Under the pieces are notes generated by a model, which was not told the origin of the DNA, did no database searches, and saw only the letters and a program-made list of their open reading frames with translations. Positions 33,163-42,279 of a stretch of 64,000 nucleotides of DNA are shown piece by piece. Source of the DNA: UBA1672 sp051967755 (lineage in GTDB: Bacteria; Pseudomonadota; Alphaproteobacteria; Micavibrionales; Micavibrionaceae). A program made the translations under genes and the position numbers. Location: assembly GCA_051967755.1 (NCBI GenBank), contig JBQDYD010000001.1:62001-126000 (forward strand), in the 5' to 3' direction. Position 1 is the first letter of the stretch; each line of letters begins with the position of its first letter.

Positions 33163-34306
33163 CAGTTATCTCGCCAAACGATATGTTGCGAACCTCTTCA
33201 TCCTGCTGATCGGGCTGTTCGCTGTTATCTACCTGTTTGACACGGTTGAACTGATCCGCCGTGCCAGCGGACATGGCGATATCCCCGTCTCCCTTGTTTT
33301 GCAAATGGGGTTACTTAAACTGCCGGAGGTTGGGCAAACCATTTTCCCCTTTGCCGTATTATTCAGCGCGATGTACACCTTTTGGCAACTCACACGGCAG
33401 TATGAGCTTATTGTCGTTCGTGCTTCCGGCTTTTCTGTGTGGCAATTCCTTCTGCCTATATCTGCCGTCGGTATCATGTTCGGCGTTCTTCAAATGACCG
33501 TTATCAACCCTGTCGGCGCTGTTTTCATCGGGAAATTCGAAGATATGGAGCGCGTGCACCTAAAGCGCCAGAAAAATCAAATCGCTGTTTTCCAAGAAGG
33601 ATTATGGCTGAAACAGGATATTCTAATCGAATCAGAAAACCAACCCACCGCCCCTGATGGTACAAAAAACCTTCAGGAGGGCTATGTCATTGTTCATGCA
33701 CAAAAAGTAGAACAACCTGATTGGCGCCTTAAAAATGTATCCGTTTTCTATTTCACCGCGCAAAATGACTTTTTGCAACGCGTTGATGCGGATAACGCAT
33801 TTCTAAAACAAGATTTCTGGGTGCTGAATGATGTAACAATCAATAAAAACGAAATAGACGGAACCCAAACCCGAAACAAAAAGATTGAATGGGAAACCTA
33901 TACCGTACCGACAACATTAACGGTTAAAGATATACAAGAGAGCTTTGCCTCTACGACCAGCATGTCTTTTTGGAAACTTCCTGCCTATATCAGGACGCTT
34001 GAACAAACAGGCTTTGATGCAACGCGCCTGCGTGTGCATTACCATAGCCTTCTGTCACAGCCATTAATGTTTTGTGCCATGATTCTTTTGGCCGCCACCG
34101 TTTCAATGCGTCCCCCGCGATCAAAAGGCACATTTACAATGATCGCAAGTGGCGTTTTCATTGGGTTTATCGTATTTTTTCTTTCTACATTCCTACAAAC
34201 TCTTGGCTCATCACAACAGATACCGGTGATTCTCGCCGCATGGTCTCCGGCATTGATTGCCTTCTTGTTGGGCATGTCTGCGATGATGAATATCGAGGAC
34301 GGCTAA
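33140..34306 (+). CDS. lptG: LPS export ABC transporter permease LptG
   Basis: Product of 388 residues, the paralog of LptF, same fold: SSYLAKRYVANLFILLIGLFAVIYLFDTVELIRR at the start, periplasmic domain about 130-275, then three helices with SMRPPRSKGTFTMIASGVFIGFIVFF. GAGGG lies before the ATG inside lptF; overlapping genes imply coupled translation. Confidence 0.95.
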   Translation: MKITFTLSSYLAKRYVANLFILLIGLFAVIYLFDTVELIRRASGHGDIPVSLVLQMGLLKLPEVGQTIFPFAVLFSAMYTFWQLTRQYELIVVRASGFSVWQFLLPISAVGIMFGVLQMTVINPVGAVFIGKFEDMERVHLKRQKNQIAVFQEGLWLKQDILIESENQPTAPDGTKNLQEGYVIVHAQKVEQPDWRLKNVSVFYFTAQNDFLQRVDADNAFLKQDFWVLNDVTINKNEIDGTQTRNKKIEWETYTVPTTLTVKDIQESFASTTSMSFWKLPAYIRTLEQTGFDATRLRVHYHSLLSQPLMFCAMILLAATVSMRPPRSKGTFTMIASGVFIGFIVFFLSTFLQTLGSSQQIPVILAAWSPALIAFLLGMSAMMNIEDG

Positions 34307-34428
34307 GAATTTAACAGAATAATACACATTATATTTAATTGCTTTCTTATTAACTAATTGATAGTAAAAGCATGTTATTTAATTATAGACGTATCTATTA
34401 ATCTCTTACTTAGAATAAGCAGGATATC

Positions 34429-35241
34429 ATGTTAAGCAGAGAAGCAATGCTGAGTTTTTTCAAATCTAATTCCAAGGGAAAGCAACGCTCTGTTCTTCTC
34501 GTCATGGCATGTTTATCACTCGGTGCTTGTTCTTCACCAAAACAAGCTGATTTCACAGTAGATACAGGCAGCGTCATCTATGACCCTAATGAAGATTTCA
34601 ATCGTAAAATGATGTCTTTCAATATGGCCGTTGATAATGCCGTTGTTAACCCCGTTGTTAGAGGGTACCGAACCGTAGCGCCGGCACCGGCCCGATCGGG
34701 AATAAGAAATTTTTTAAGAAACCTGAGAACGCCCGTCAACTTGGCTAACCAACTTCTTCAGGGTGACCTGAAAGGCAGTCATGACACATTGGTTCGCGGT
34801 ATTGTGAATACCACAGTCGGTCTTGGCGGTATTTTTGATGTTGCCGGACATGAAGGTATAGAATACGAGTCAGAAGACTTTGGACAGACACTGGCCGTTT
34901 GGGGTGTCGGACACGGCCCGTATATGGTTGTCCCCTTTATCGGTCCATCGTCTTTGCGCGATTACACCGGTTATTTCGTAGATTCTTTTGCAGACCCGCT
35001 TCGTTGGTATCTGTTTAACATTGATGAAGAACCGATTTACTACGCTAAGTTCGGTATGGATTATCTGGATATTCGTGACTCGCTTTATGACACAATGACT
35101 GAGCTTGAGAGAAGTTCATTCGACTATTATGCAGCAGTCAGAAGCACATATTATCAGCACAGACGCGCTCTGGTATTTGATAACAAGCCTGCTTCAAGCA
35201 CAGAGTTGCCTGAGATTCCTGACTTTGAGGATGATCAATAA
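34429..35241 (+). CDS. mlaA: MlaA/VacJ family lipoprotein
   Basis: Product of 270 residues. Lipobox LGAC at 31-34 (lipid on Cys34), then the MlaA domain: EDFNRKMMSFNMAVDNAVVNPVVRGYRTV, FLRNLRTPVNLANQLLQGD, GHEGIEYESEDFGQTLAVWGVGHGPYMVVPFIGPSSLRD. Sits in the outer membrane and passes mislocalised phospholipids inward to MlaC. AGGA before ATG. The mlaC gene follows on the same strand. Confidence 0.95.
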   Translation: MLSREAMLSFFKSNSKGKQRSVLLVMACLSLGACSSPKQADFTVDTGSVIYDPNEDFNRKMMSFNMAVDNAVVNPVVRGYRTVAPAPARSGIRNFLRNLRTPVNLANQLLQGDLKGSHDTLVRGIVNTTVGLGGIFDVAGHEGIEYESEDFGQTLAVWGVGHGPYMVVPFIGPSSLRDYTGYFVDSFADPLRWYLFNIDEEPIYYAKFGMDYLDIRDSLYDTMTELERSSFDYYAAVRSTYYQHRRALVFDNKPASSTELPEIPDFEDDQ

Positions 35242-35345
35242 ATCTTCCCTCTGTTATTTGTAAAGAAAATGGCCTACATTACGAATTCATTCATAGTATT
35301 GAGTTATAGTTTAAATCTTAATTGAGAATAATTCGGAGTTGTCTC

Positions 35346-36008
35346 GTGCGTAATAAAGCCCTCATCCTTACCTTAGCAGTTGGTTCTTTTCTTTCCAGCC
35401 CTGCATCATCCAGTACATATCTAAACACGCCTGCTGGCGTAGATATGGCGCAGACAGGCTATGTCCTGGTATCAACAGATAAGGACAGATCGGAAAGCGC
35501 CAAGCAGTTCATCTCCAATCTTGCAGAAACAGGTATTGGATTTCTGGAAGATACAACGATGAGCGATGAAGAACGCAAAAAAGAATTCCGCAATGTGTTA
35601 AAGACCAACTTTGACATGAAAACCATCGGACGCTTTGCTTTAGGGCGTTACTGGAAGAACAGCACAGACAAGCAACGCACGGAATATCTCTCGCTTTTCG
35701 AAGATATGGTCGTCAATGTTTACTCAAGACGTTTTAGCGAATATAACGGCGAAGGTTTTGAGGTTCTGTCTGCGCGCGCGCAAGGCAAGAAAGATGCCGT
35801 GGTCTCTTCCGCGATTGTCCCTGCAAACGGGCCAAAAATTAGTGTTGAGTGGCGTATACGCGAAAAGAAAGACGGCAGCATGAAGGTCATCGACATCATG
35901 GTAGAAGGCGTCAGCATGTCCCTGACACAGCGTTCTGACTTTGCATCTGTTATACAGCGCGGCGGCGGTAACATCGATGTCCTGCTAAAGCATTTGCGTA
36001 AAGAATAA
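35346..36008 (+). CDS. mlaC: MlaC-type periplasmic phospholipid-binding protein
   Basis: Product of 220 residues with a signal peptide (ALILTLAVGSFLSSPASS) and an MlaC/Ttg2D domain: FKTNFDMKTIGRFALGRYW near 85, FEDMVVNVYSRRFSEY, VEWRIREKKDGSMKVIDIMVEGVSMSLTQRSDFASVIQ. Shuttles phospholipid between MlaA and the MlaFEDB complex. GTG 35346 is chosen because CGGAG lies eight bases upstream; a TTG at 35322 is in frame and would spoil the signal peptide. Confidence 0.92.
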   Translation: MRNKALILTLAVGSFLSSPASSSTYLNTPAGVDMAQTGYVLVSTDKDRSESAKQFISNLAETGIGFLEDTTMSDEERKKEFRNVLKTNFDMKTIGRFALGRYWKNSTDKQRTEYLSLFEDMVVNVYSRRFSEYNGEGFEVLSARAQGKKDAVVSSAIVPANGPKISVEWRIREKKDGSMKVIDIMVEGVSMSLTQRSDFASVIQRGGGNIDVLLKHLRKE

Positions 36009-36056
36009 GCATTCACACCCCCAAACGGGTGCCCACAGAATATTACAAGCATAAAT

Positions 36057-36097
36057 AAATGCGCCTCCTTTTACTAAAGCGGGCGCATTTTTTATTT
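36057..36097 (+). terminator. Rho-independent terminator of mlaA-mlaC
   Basis: Nine-base inverted repeat AAATGCGCC (36057-36065) with GGCGCATTT (36082-36090) followed by T-rich sequence. About 50 bases after the mlaC stop. Confidence 0.8.
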
Positions 36098-36172
36098 TCG
36101 GTTTGCTTCATTTATAAACGTGCTGAACACATAAGTCAGCCATACCCAGCCATCCATACCAAAAATAAGGGA

Positions 36173-39100
36173 CTATCGAGATAGTGAGTTCTGTAGATGC
36201 GCATCAATCGCAGCGTTAGAATTACGATCTAACATCGCTCTGATCTGTGCGTTTGTCATGTTGGTACCGCGATACATCTTACCGGCCAATTCACTCGCAG
36301 GGTCTCCAGCGGTTTCATGGAACGTACTCACCGTTACACCCATCCAACGCATAATGTTATTCGGAATAGCGTCAACCAACTTGAAGCAGGAAAGACCGAT
36401 CATATACACCATAATCACATAGATGACAGAGTAGAACAACTCATCAAGCGGCCCTCTCATAAAGGCGGCCGTATTTGACGCACCAACGCCGGCATTCGTA
36501 GTCAAAAGTGTCGACCACCAGGAAACCTCTCTGATTGCGCCTGAGTTAATTTCTGTTTCAATATCATAACCACCAGCCACAAATGTCAGGAGGTGATAGG
36601 AGTTATGCAACGTGTCTACCAATGCCGCATAAACGGTAATACTGAAGACGAAACCGAATATAATCAATAATGGCCGCAGGAAGATCTCAAAGAGTAGGAA
36701 ATACCCATTTGTAGCCCATGGCCCGGGTAACCCCTCTCCATCTAGCTTAATATGAGCAAGCGCCCATAACGGCATCGCCAAAACCGCCTCAAAGATACTT
36801 TTAATCCAGCCGCTGAAGGCAAAGAAGAAGTAAATAAACGGCATAAACGGCAAAACATAATACAGAACAAACCCGATCGACATACCGATCATACCCATAC
36901 GGAAAGCAAAACCACCCGCGATATTGCCCAGACTTCCGAAAAAGTTATCCATGGTCTGGCCGATACCCTGCCCGACAATACCTGCGAACATATTACGAAG
37001 CGCCGCGTCAACCATGCTTTTACCCAAGCCGCTTAACATCGCAAGAGGATACACACCGCGGTTTTCAACGATATCAAAGATACCATGTGTCCCGAACAGC
37101 ATGTTAATCGCATCAATAATCGCGTTGTTACTACGGCGGGTAAAGGTTGTTTCTTGCACCGCTGATGAATTCCAGAACTGATAAGTACTATACAAAGCAG
37201 CAGCAATATACTGATCACCGGGTCGTGGTAAATCAGCAAGTTCACCATTAGAAAGTCTCGGGTTAAATCGCGCGCTGTAGGCGGCATTGGCATCATCAGC
37301 ATTGTGCTGGGCCGCAACTTGTTCCATCACCTTAGGATATTTATAGGGACGCGGAATATTCTGCATCGCCGCACCATAAATACCATTCAGCTCTGCCAAT
37401 TTATTGTACCAAAGCGCTGCACCTGCCCATCCGCGTTCTTGCAGAAGCGGCGTTAAAGCCAATGAGTTATTATAAGCGGGGTCGTTGTAATATTGCAGGA
37501 AGTTTTGGTCAATACTGCCTGTCAGCGCACCAATCGGTGATGCGGAGTTCCAATCCATTTGCTGACCGAGCATAATCGCCTTATTCATCGCATTCGACAA
37601 TTCCATCGTTGTCCGCGCCACATCAACCGTTAACCACTGCGTATTATTCAAATTAGGCGGGAAGTTCATCGTCGCGCCCCCCGGCAAGGCCGTCGCACCG
37701 GAGGTATAGACACCCGGTGTCCCCGGAATAGGCTGGTCCAGGCATGTTGTATCATGGTCATATGGCAATAAAGCCTGCAGCATGCAATACGGCACGTATT
37801 CGAACACATCATCCCAGAATAGGAATTGGTCGACAAAGTACCAGTAATTCTGCTGCACAGCATATTCAGCCGGTCCGTTTGGCGGCGGGCCAATCACGAA
37901 CGGGTCCAGTGATGTCACTTCAAATTTAATTTCACCACATGTTGGCTCAACATGGCCCCATTCATCATCATAAGCATCCGGAGGATTATTCAAATTTGTG
38001 ATCGTTCCACCCGGCGGGTTACGGTGACCAAATCGCAGCACAACATCCTGATACCTTGAAAATTCTACCGCCTCAATAAAGTCAATCGGTAACGATGAAG
38101 AGTCATAATATAGAAGATAGTCATCTGTCGTGCCGCCCATCGCGTTATAATTGGCGGTTGACCCGTCTAACAAGGTCACAGAGGTCGTATCACTGGAATG
38201 CGGTCTCACAATATACGGGTTGACCTCCAGGCCGTTAATAATACCTTCCGCATACATACACATACGCACGATATACATAAACTGCGCCAAGTTACCCATT
38301 TCAGGTAAGTTAGGAACCGAGAGCATATATTGTTCATTACCACTGGTATCACCAACACCCAAGAAACCGGCCAGCGTAAAGCTTGGCCCCGTCATCGTGA
38401 CCTGCCCCAGAAAGCCGAGCCATGCATTGGTCGCCATGTTGGAACCAAATTTCGCAACAGAGAGCGTAATTAATTGCGCAACATTCAGACCATCGTTATT
38501 TCCGCCGCTGAGTGTAATCGGTGCAAGAAGCGCAAAGAAAACAATCAATCTGGGAATGAACCATGCTTTATTCGTACGACGTCCGAACGGCGTACCCGAC
38601 GTCGCTGTCTCCCCGACGATGGCGATCACATGATAGATAATGATCAAACCGGCAATAAATCCAATCCCCAATGTGTATGTCGCTAACATCTGATGTAAGG
38701 CCAGATGAAATGGTGTTGGGAATACAGTCGGGGAATAAACAGTGTTACCGCGTATATCAGTACATGGCGTCACAAGGTCAGACACACAAGAACCAAAGAA
38801 GCCTTGCGTACTTCCCGTCGCCGAGAATTGCATTGCACCGAATACCTTATCCAACACAATCAAAGCAATATCCTGAGACGGACCAAACGGAGTATTCACA
38901 AAATAATTTGACCATGACACTGCAAACGAGTCAAACCAGTTTGTCGCGCCCGCAAACACCGGATTACTGAAAAATGATGCCCCCAATAACAGAATCTGTA
39001 AGGCCAGAATAACCAAACCGATAAGGACGACAAAATATATAATAATTTGGTCTGTATGCTGCCTGCTAAAGGTCAGGTTTTTACCTGCCTCCGCTATGAC

Positions 39101-39295
39101 ATGCCTGACACCGAAACGGCCATAATTTTTATTGTCTAAATAGGGATGGCTTTTTGGCAACAAACCCATATTGAAATACAAAACAGCAATAACCGAAGCC
39201 AAGAAACTAAAGCTTGAACTTAGCAGATCCTTAATCCGCGGCCATATACCGGGAAGGACTGTATATTTTGCAAAATTTGTTGTCGTAATTGCCAT
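36173..39295 (-). CDS. DotA/TraY-family type IVB secretion protein, copy 1 (last of three)
   Basis: Product of 1040 residues, the size of Legionella DotA (about 1048). DotA/TraY signature: LPKSHPYL at 46-53 and GRFGVRHV at 59-66, then membrane helices around 85-110, 210-235 and 250-270. A large variable region (about 290-770) is followed by a helix-rich end with VLPFMPFIYFFFAFSGWIKSIFEA, MPLWALAHIKLDGEGLPG and NGYFLLFEIFLRPLLIIFG, and near 965 FKLVDAIPNNIMRWMG. A short C-terminal tail ends the protein. It is the third gene of a co-directional run. DotA is an inner-membrane component needed for effector transfer by Dot/Icm systems. No other dot/icm or tra gene is in the window. Confidence 0.85.
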   Translation of the reverse strand: MAITTTNFAKYTVLPGIWPRIKDLLSSSFSFLASVIAVLYFNMGLLPKSHPYLDNKNYGRFGVRHVIAEAGKNLTFSRQHTDQIIIYFVVLIGLVILALQILLLGASFFSNPVFAGATNWFDSFAVSWSNYFVNTPFGPSQDIALIVLDKVFGAMQFSATGSTQGFFGSCVSDLVTPCTDIRGNTVYSPTVFPTPFHLALHQMLATYTLGIGFIAGLIIIYHVIAIVGETATSGTPFGRRTNKAWFIPRLIVFFALLAPITLSGGNNDGLNVAQLITLSVAKFGSNMATNAWLGFLGQVTMTGPSFTLAGFLGVGDTSGNEQYMLSVPNLPEMGNLAQFMYIVRMCMYAEGIINGLEVNPYIVRPHSSDTTSVTLLDGSTANYNAMGGTTDDYLLYYDSSSLPIDFIEAVEFSRYQDVVLRFGHRNPPGGTITNLNNPPDAYDDEWGHVEPTCGEIKFEVTSLDPFVIGPPPNGPAEYAVQQNYWYFVDQFLFWDDVFEYVPYCMLQALLPYDHDTTCLDQPIPGTPGVYTSGATALPGGATMNFPPNLNNTQWLTVDVARTTMELSNAMNKAIMLGQQMDWNSASPIGALTGSIDQNFLQYYNDPAYNNSLALTPLLQERGWAGAALWYNKLAELNGIYGAAMQNIPRPYKYPKVMEQVAAQHNADDANAAYSARFNPRLSNGELADLPRPGDQYIAAALYSTYQFWNSSAVQETTFTRRSNNAIIDAINMLFGTHGIFDIVENRGVYPLAMLSGLGKSMVDAALRNMFAGIVGQGIGQTMDNFFGSLGNIAGGFAFRMGMIGMSIGFVLYYVLPFMPFIYFFFAFSGWIKSIFEAVLAMPLWALAHIKLDGEGLPGPWATNGYFLLFEIFLRPLLIIFGFVFSITVYAALVDTLHNSYHLLTFVAGGYDIETEINSGAIREVSWWSTLLTTNAGVGASNTAAFMRGPLDELFYSVIYVIMVYMIGLSCFKLVDAIPNNIMRWMGVTVSTFHETAGDPASELAGKMYRGTNMTNAQIRAMLDRNSNAAIDAHLQNSLSR

Positions 39296-39334
39296 TACAA
39301 ATACCTGTTATTACAAATCACAAAAACGGTCACA

Positions 39335-42238
39335 TTAATTCCCGCTCGCATCAAATGCAGCCTTGGAAGCACCTTGTAAGCCACGTCCAACACTGGATAG
39401 CGCTTGTTGAGAACCAATTGACGCTCTTGAAACCAAATTCTGTGCAGGGTCTTCTCGCTGATCACCAAATGTTGCAACACTCTGCCCCATCCAACGTAAT
39501 ATGTTGTTTGGCATTGTATCCACCAATTTGAAAGAAGACATACCAAGCATATAGACGATAATCGTGTAAATAACAGTGAAGAAGAATTCATCAACCTCAG
39601 CACGCATATAGTTCAGCGTATTTCTGGGGGTTGCGATTTCTGATTCAATATCGTAACCGGCGGTATTTTCAACAACCAGACTAAAGATATTGTTCAGAAC
39701 ACCCACAAGAGCCGAATATGTAGAAATACTGGCCAGCATACCAAACACAATTAAGATCGGCCTTAGGAAGACCTCAAAGATCAAGAAGTATCCGTTCAAA
39801 GCCGCATTACCGGGCAAACCGTTACCATCAATTCGAATATGCGCTAATGCCCATAACGGTGCGCCGACCATGGCTTCAAATATCCCTTTAACCCAACCGC
39901 CAACGGCAAAGAAAAAGTAAATAAACGGTAGAAACGGCACAATATAGAAGAGAATAAATCCGACTGTTAAGCCCAACATCGCAAAGGTAATAAGGAAGTT
40001 AGCCGTCAACTTCATCAAAGATGGAGAGAATCCACCACCGGCACCGACAACGGTTGCCAATCCGGCATAGCTTAGGGAGCGTATTGACCCCTCCACCAAT
40101 GATTTACCTACACCTGATAAACGCGCTAACGGGTGTGTATTATTTGCGGTGTTTTCACGCATATTATACAAACCGTCCAAGCCAAAGAAATATTTCAAAA
40201 TCGCCGTAATCGGGTTATTGCTTCCGCCGTTTTCTGACTGAACGCCCGAAGCGGTTTCCCATTCCTTGATCGCTTGATACATTACAGTACCAAATTCTTC
40301 ACCATGTTGCTGGTCAAGCAGCAAGCCGATACTGTCAACACCGGACGCTGTGGGCTTAAACCTCTCTGATACGGTCAATGTCGCATCATATTTAACCTTA
40401 ACGTCACTGATTTGTTCCATAATTGCAGGCCATGTGGACACTTCCGGTCCTGCGAAAGCGGCCGCGCTCAGATGACCGTTCAATTCTGCAATACGGTTAT
40501 ACCAAATACCGGCACTTGCCCAACCACGTGAATAAAGCGGATCCGCAATAGCGGCTGTACCGCCATATGGGCCCCCCCACAACGTCGATAACGCGGCAAG
40601 GTTGGCAGAGGCAATCACAACAACTTCCATTGTATTCTTTGCGCGGTCATTGGCATTACGAACATATTCCGGGTTCAACGCCACGGCATGTGCCGGGTCA
40701 GGCGTTGTTCCGACACCATCCGGTAGCTCCGTAACCAATTTGTCTGCTAAGAAGCGATATCGATGGTTACTGGCAGCCGCATAAGCAGGGTAACCGGCAC
40801 CACCGTCCAAACCATTCCAGAAACTATCAAACCACATATCACGAACCAGATTGTAATACCCTTCTTGAATATCCCTGATATATACTTCCATGACGCCGTA
40901 ATCAGTACCGTTCGTGAACGGTAAGGTCAATTCACCACAAATCGCCTTAACGTTACTCTGGTCTGTCTCGTAACGATCAGGATCATGAATACCAAAACGT
41001 ATCTTCACACTTCTTGTTAAATCAGTGAACAAACTCCTTACGGCGTTATATGAGGTACCGGTCGAAATCATCTGCCTGTCAGGCGTCTGTGTTGCTTCTA
41101 ACAAAACATAAGCCTGTATCTGTTGATCCGTAAGCAAAGATGTTGTGGATGCAGTTCCCGTATCAGCAACTTCTTGCTGACGTATCCTATTCAGTTCATA
41201 AAAATTATAAACGTAACGACACGTTCTGGCCACATACATAAATTGCGTCAACTCCGCCAATTCAGGAATATTCGGCGTTGAGATCATGCGTTGTCCTGCA
41301 CCAAGATAACTGGATGTCAAAGTATCGTTAAAATAGCGCCAACCATTAGAGGCAAATGCCGAACCGTATTTAGCGGCATAAAGAACAATATATTGTGATG
41401 AGTTAAGCCCGACTGTAAGCGGTACCAACAAACCAAATGCAATCACAATACGAAGCGGCGCCCATGTTTTATTAAAACGGCGTCCGAAGGGTGTACCGCT
41501 TTGTGCAGTCTCACCAATGATGGTCGCCACGAAATAAGACGCAATCATCACCGCAATCACAAGCAACGCCGTGCTATAGATCGCAAACATACGGTGCAAA
41601 CCATCATGAAACGGCCATGGAAACGGTGCACCCGGAGATAACGGAGATAATTGCGCCGCCTGCGCAGGTGTAAAACTGGCAAATAATGCAGTTTGCATCG
41701 GGGATAAGTTATTTGCCGTTGAATCCTGACAAATGGTTGCCGTACCAACACAAGATTCAAAGAAACCCGTTGCAGCCAAACTTGGATGTGGCACACCAAA
41801 CACCATATCAAGCATCATATAGGCCAAATCCTGACTGCGATAGCCAACATTCGTAATGGTAAAATACCCGGCCCAGCTTACCGGTAAAGCCATAGCAGGC
41901 TGTAAGAAGAACACCGAAGCCATCGCAAAAAACTGTACAACAAAAATCACCAAACCGGCGATCACTGCCACGAACAGAACAATTTGGTCTATATTTCTCC
42001 AACTAAGGGTAATATTACGTGCGGCTTGAGCCACGACATGACGGATACCAAAGCGACCAATATTGTTTGGGTTAAGATAAGGGTGATTGCGCGGAAGCAA
42101 CCCGACCATTTGATAAACAGCCGCAATAAAATACGGTATGTAACCAAATCCGCCAAAGAACAACGATCTCACACGTGGCAGGATCTGCGGCATCGCCGCA
42201 TATTTTAATACACTTGTCGTTAGTGATAATCCTGACAT
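39335..42238 (-). CDS. DotA/TraY-family type IVB secretion protein, copy 2 (middle)
   Basis: Product of 967 residues. Same layout as its neighbours: LPRNHPYL at 49-55, GRFGIRHV at 61-68, membrane helices, a divergent middle, then PLWALAHIRIDGNGLPG, NGYFLIFEVFLRPILIVFG, and FKLVDTMPNNILRWMG near 900. The tail after 920 is rich in Ser, Gln and Ala. The middle is the most divergent part between copies, so distinct partner or cargo contacts are possible. GAGGAAGC precedes ATG 42238. 39 bases separate it from copy 1. Confidence 0.85.
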   Translation of the reverse strand: MSGLSLTTSVLKYAAMPQILPRVRSLFFGGFGYIPYFIAAVYQMVGLLPRNHPYLNPNNIGRFGIRHVVAQAARNITLSWRNIDQIVLFVAVIAGLVIFVVQFFAMASVFFLQPAMALPVSWAGYFTITNVGYRSQDLAYMMLDMVFGVPHPSLAATGFFESCVGTATICQDSTANNLSPMQTALFASFTPAQAAQLSPLSPGAPFPWPFHDGLHRMFAIYSTALLVIAVMIASYFVATIIGETAQSGTPFGRRFNKTWAPLRIVIAFGLLVPLTVGLNSSQYIVLYAAKYGSAFASNGWRYFNDTLTSSYLGAGQRMISTPNIPELAELTQFMYVARTCRYVYNFYELNRIRQQEVADTGTASTTSLLTDQQIQAYVLLEATQTPDRQMISTGTSYNAVRSLFTDLTRSVKIRFGIHDPDRYETDQSNVKAICGELTLPFTNGTDYGVMEVYIRDIQEGYYNLVRDMWFDSFWNGLDGGAGYPAYAAASNHRYRFLADKLVTELPDGVGTTPDPAHAVALNPEYVRNANDRAKNTMEVVVIASANLAALSTLWGGPYGGTAAIADPLYSRGWASAGIWYNRIAELNGHLSAAAFAGPEVSTWPAIMEQISDVKVKYDATLTVSERFKPTASGVDSIGLLLDQQHGEEFGTVMYQAIKEWETASGVQSENGGSNNPITAILKYFFGLDGLYNMRENTANNTHPLARLSGVGKSLVEGSIRSLSYAGLATVVGAGGGFSPSLMKLTANFLITFAMLGLTVGFILFYIVPFLPFIYFFFAVGGWVKGIFEAMVGAPLWALAHIRIDGNGLPGNAALNGYFLIFEVFLRPILIVFGMLASISTYSALVGVLNNIFSLVVENTAGYDIESEIATPRNTLNYMRAEVDEFFFTVIYTIIVYMLGMSSFKLVDTMPNNILRWMGQSVATFGDQREDPAQNLVSRASIGSQQALSSVGRGLQGASKAAFDASGN

Positions 42239-42279
42239 AAGCTTCCTCTTCCCTAATACTCTTCTATCTCACTCAAACG

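Noticed and set aside
38151..38633. 160-codon ORF on the plus strand within DotA copy 1
   Set aside because: Opposite a clear coding gene, no ribosome site, no conserved features.
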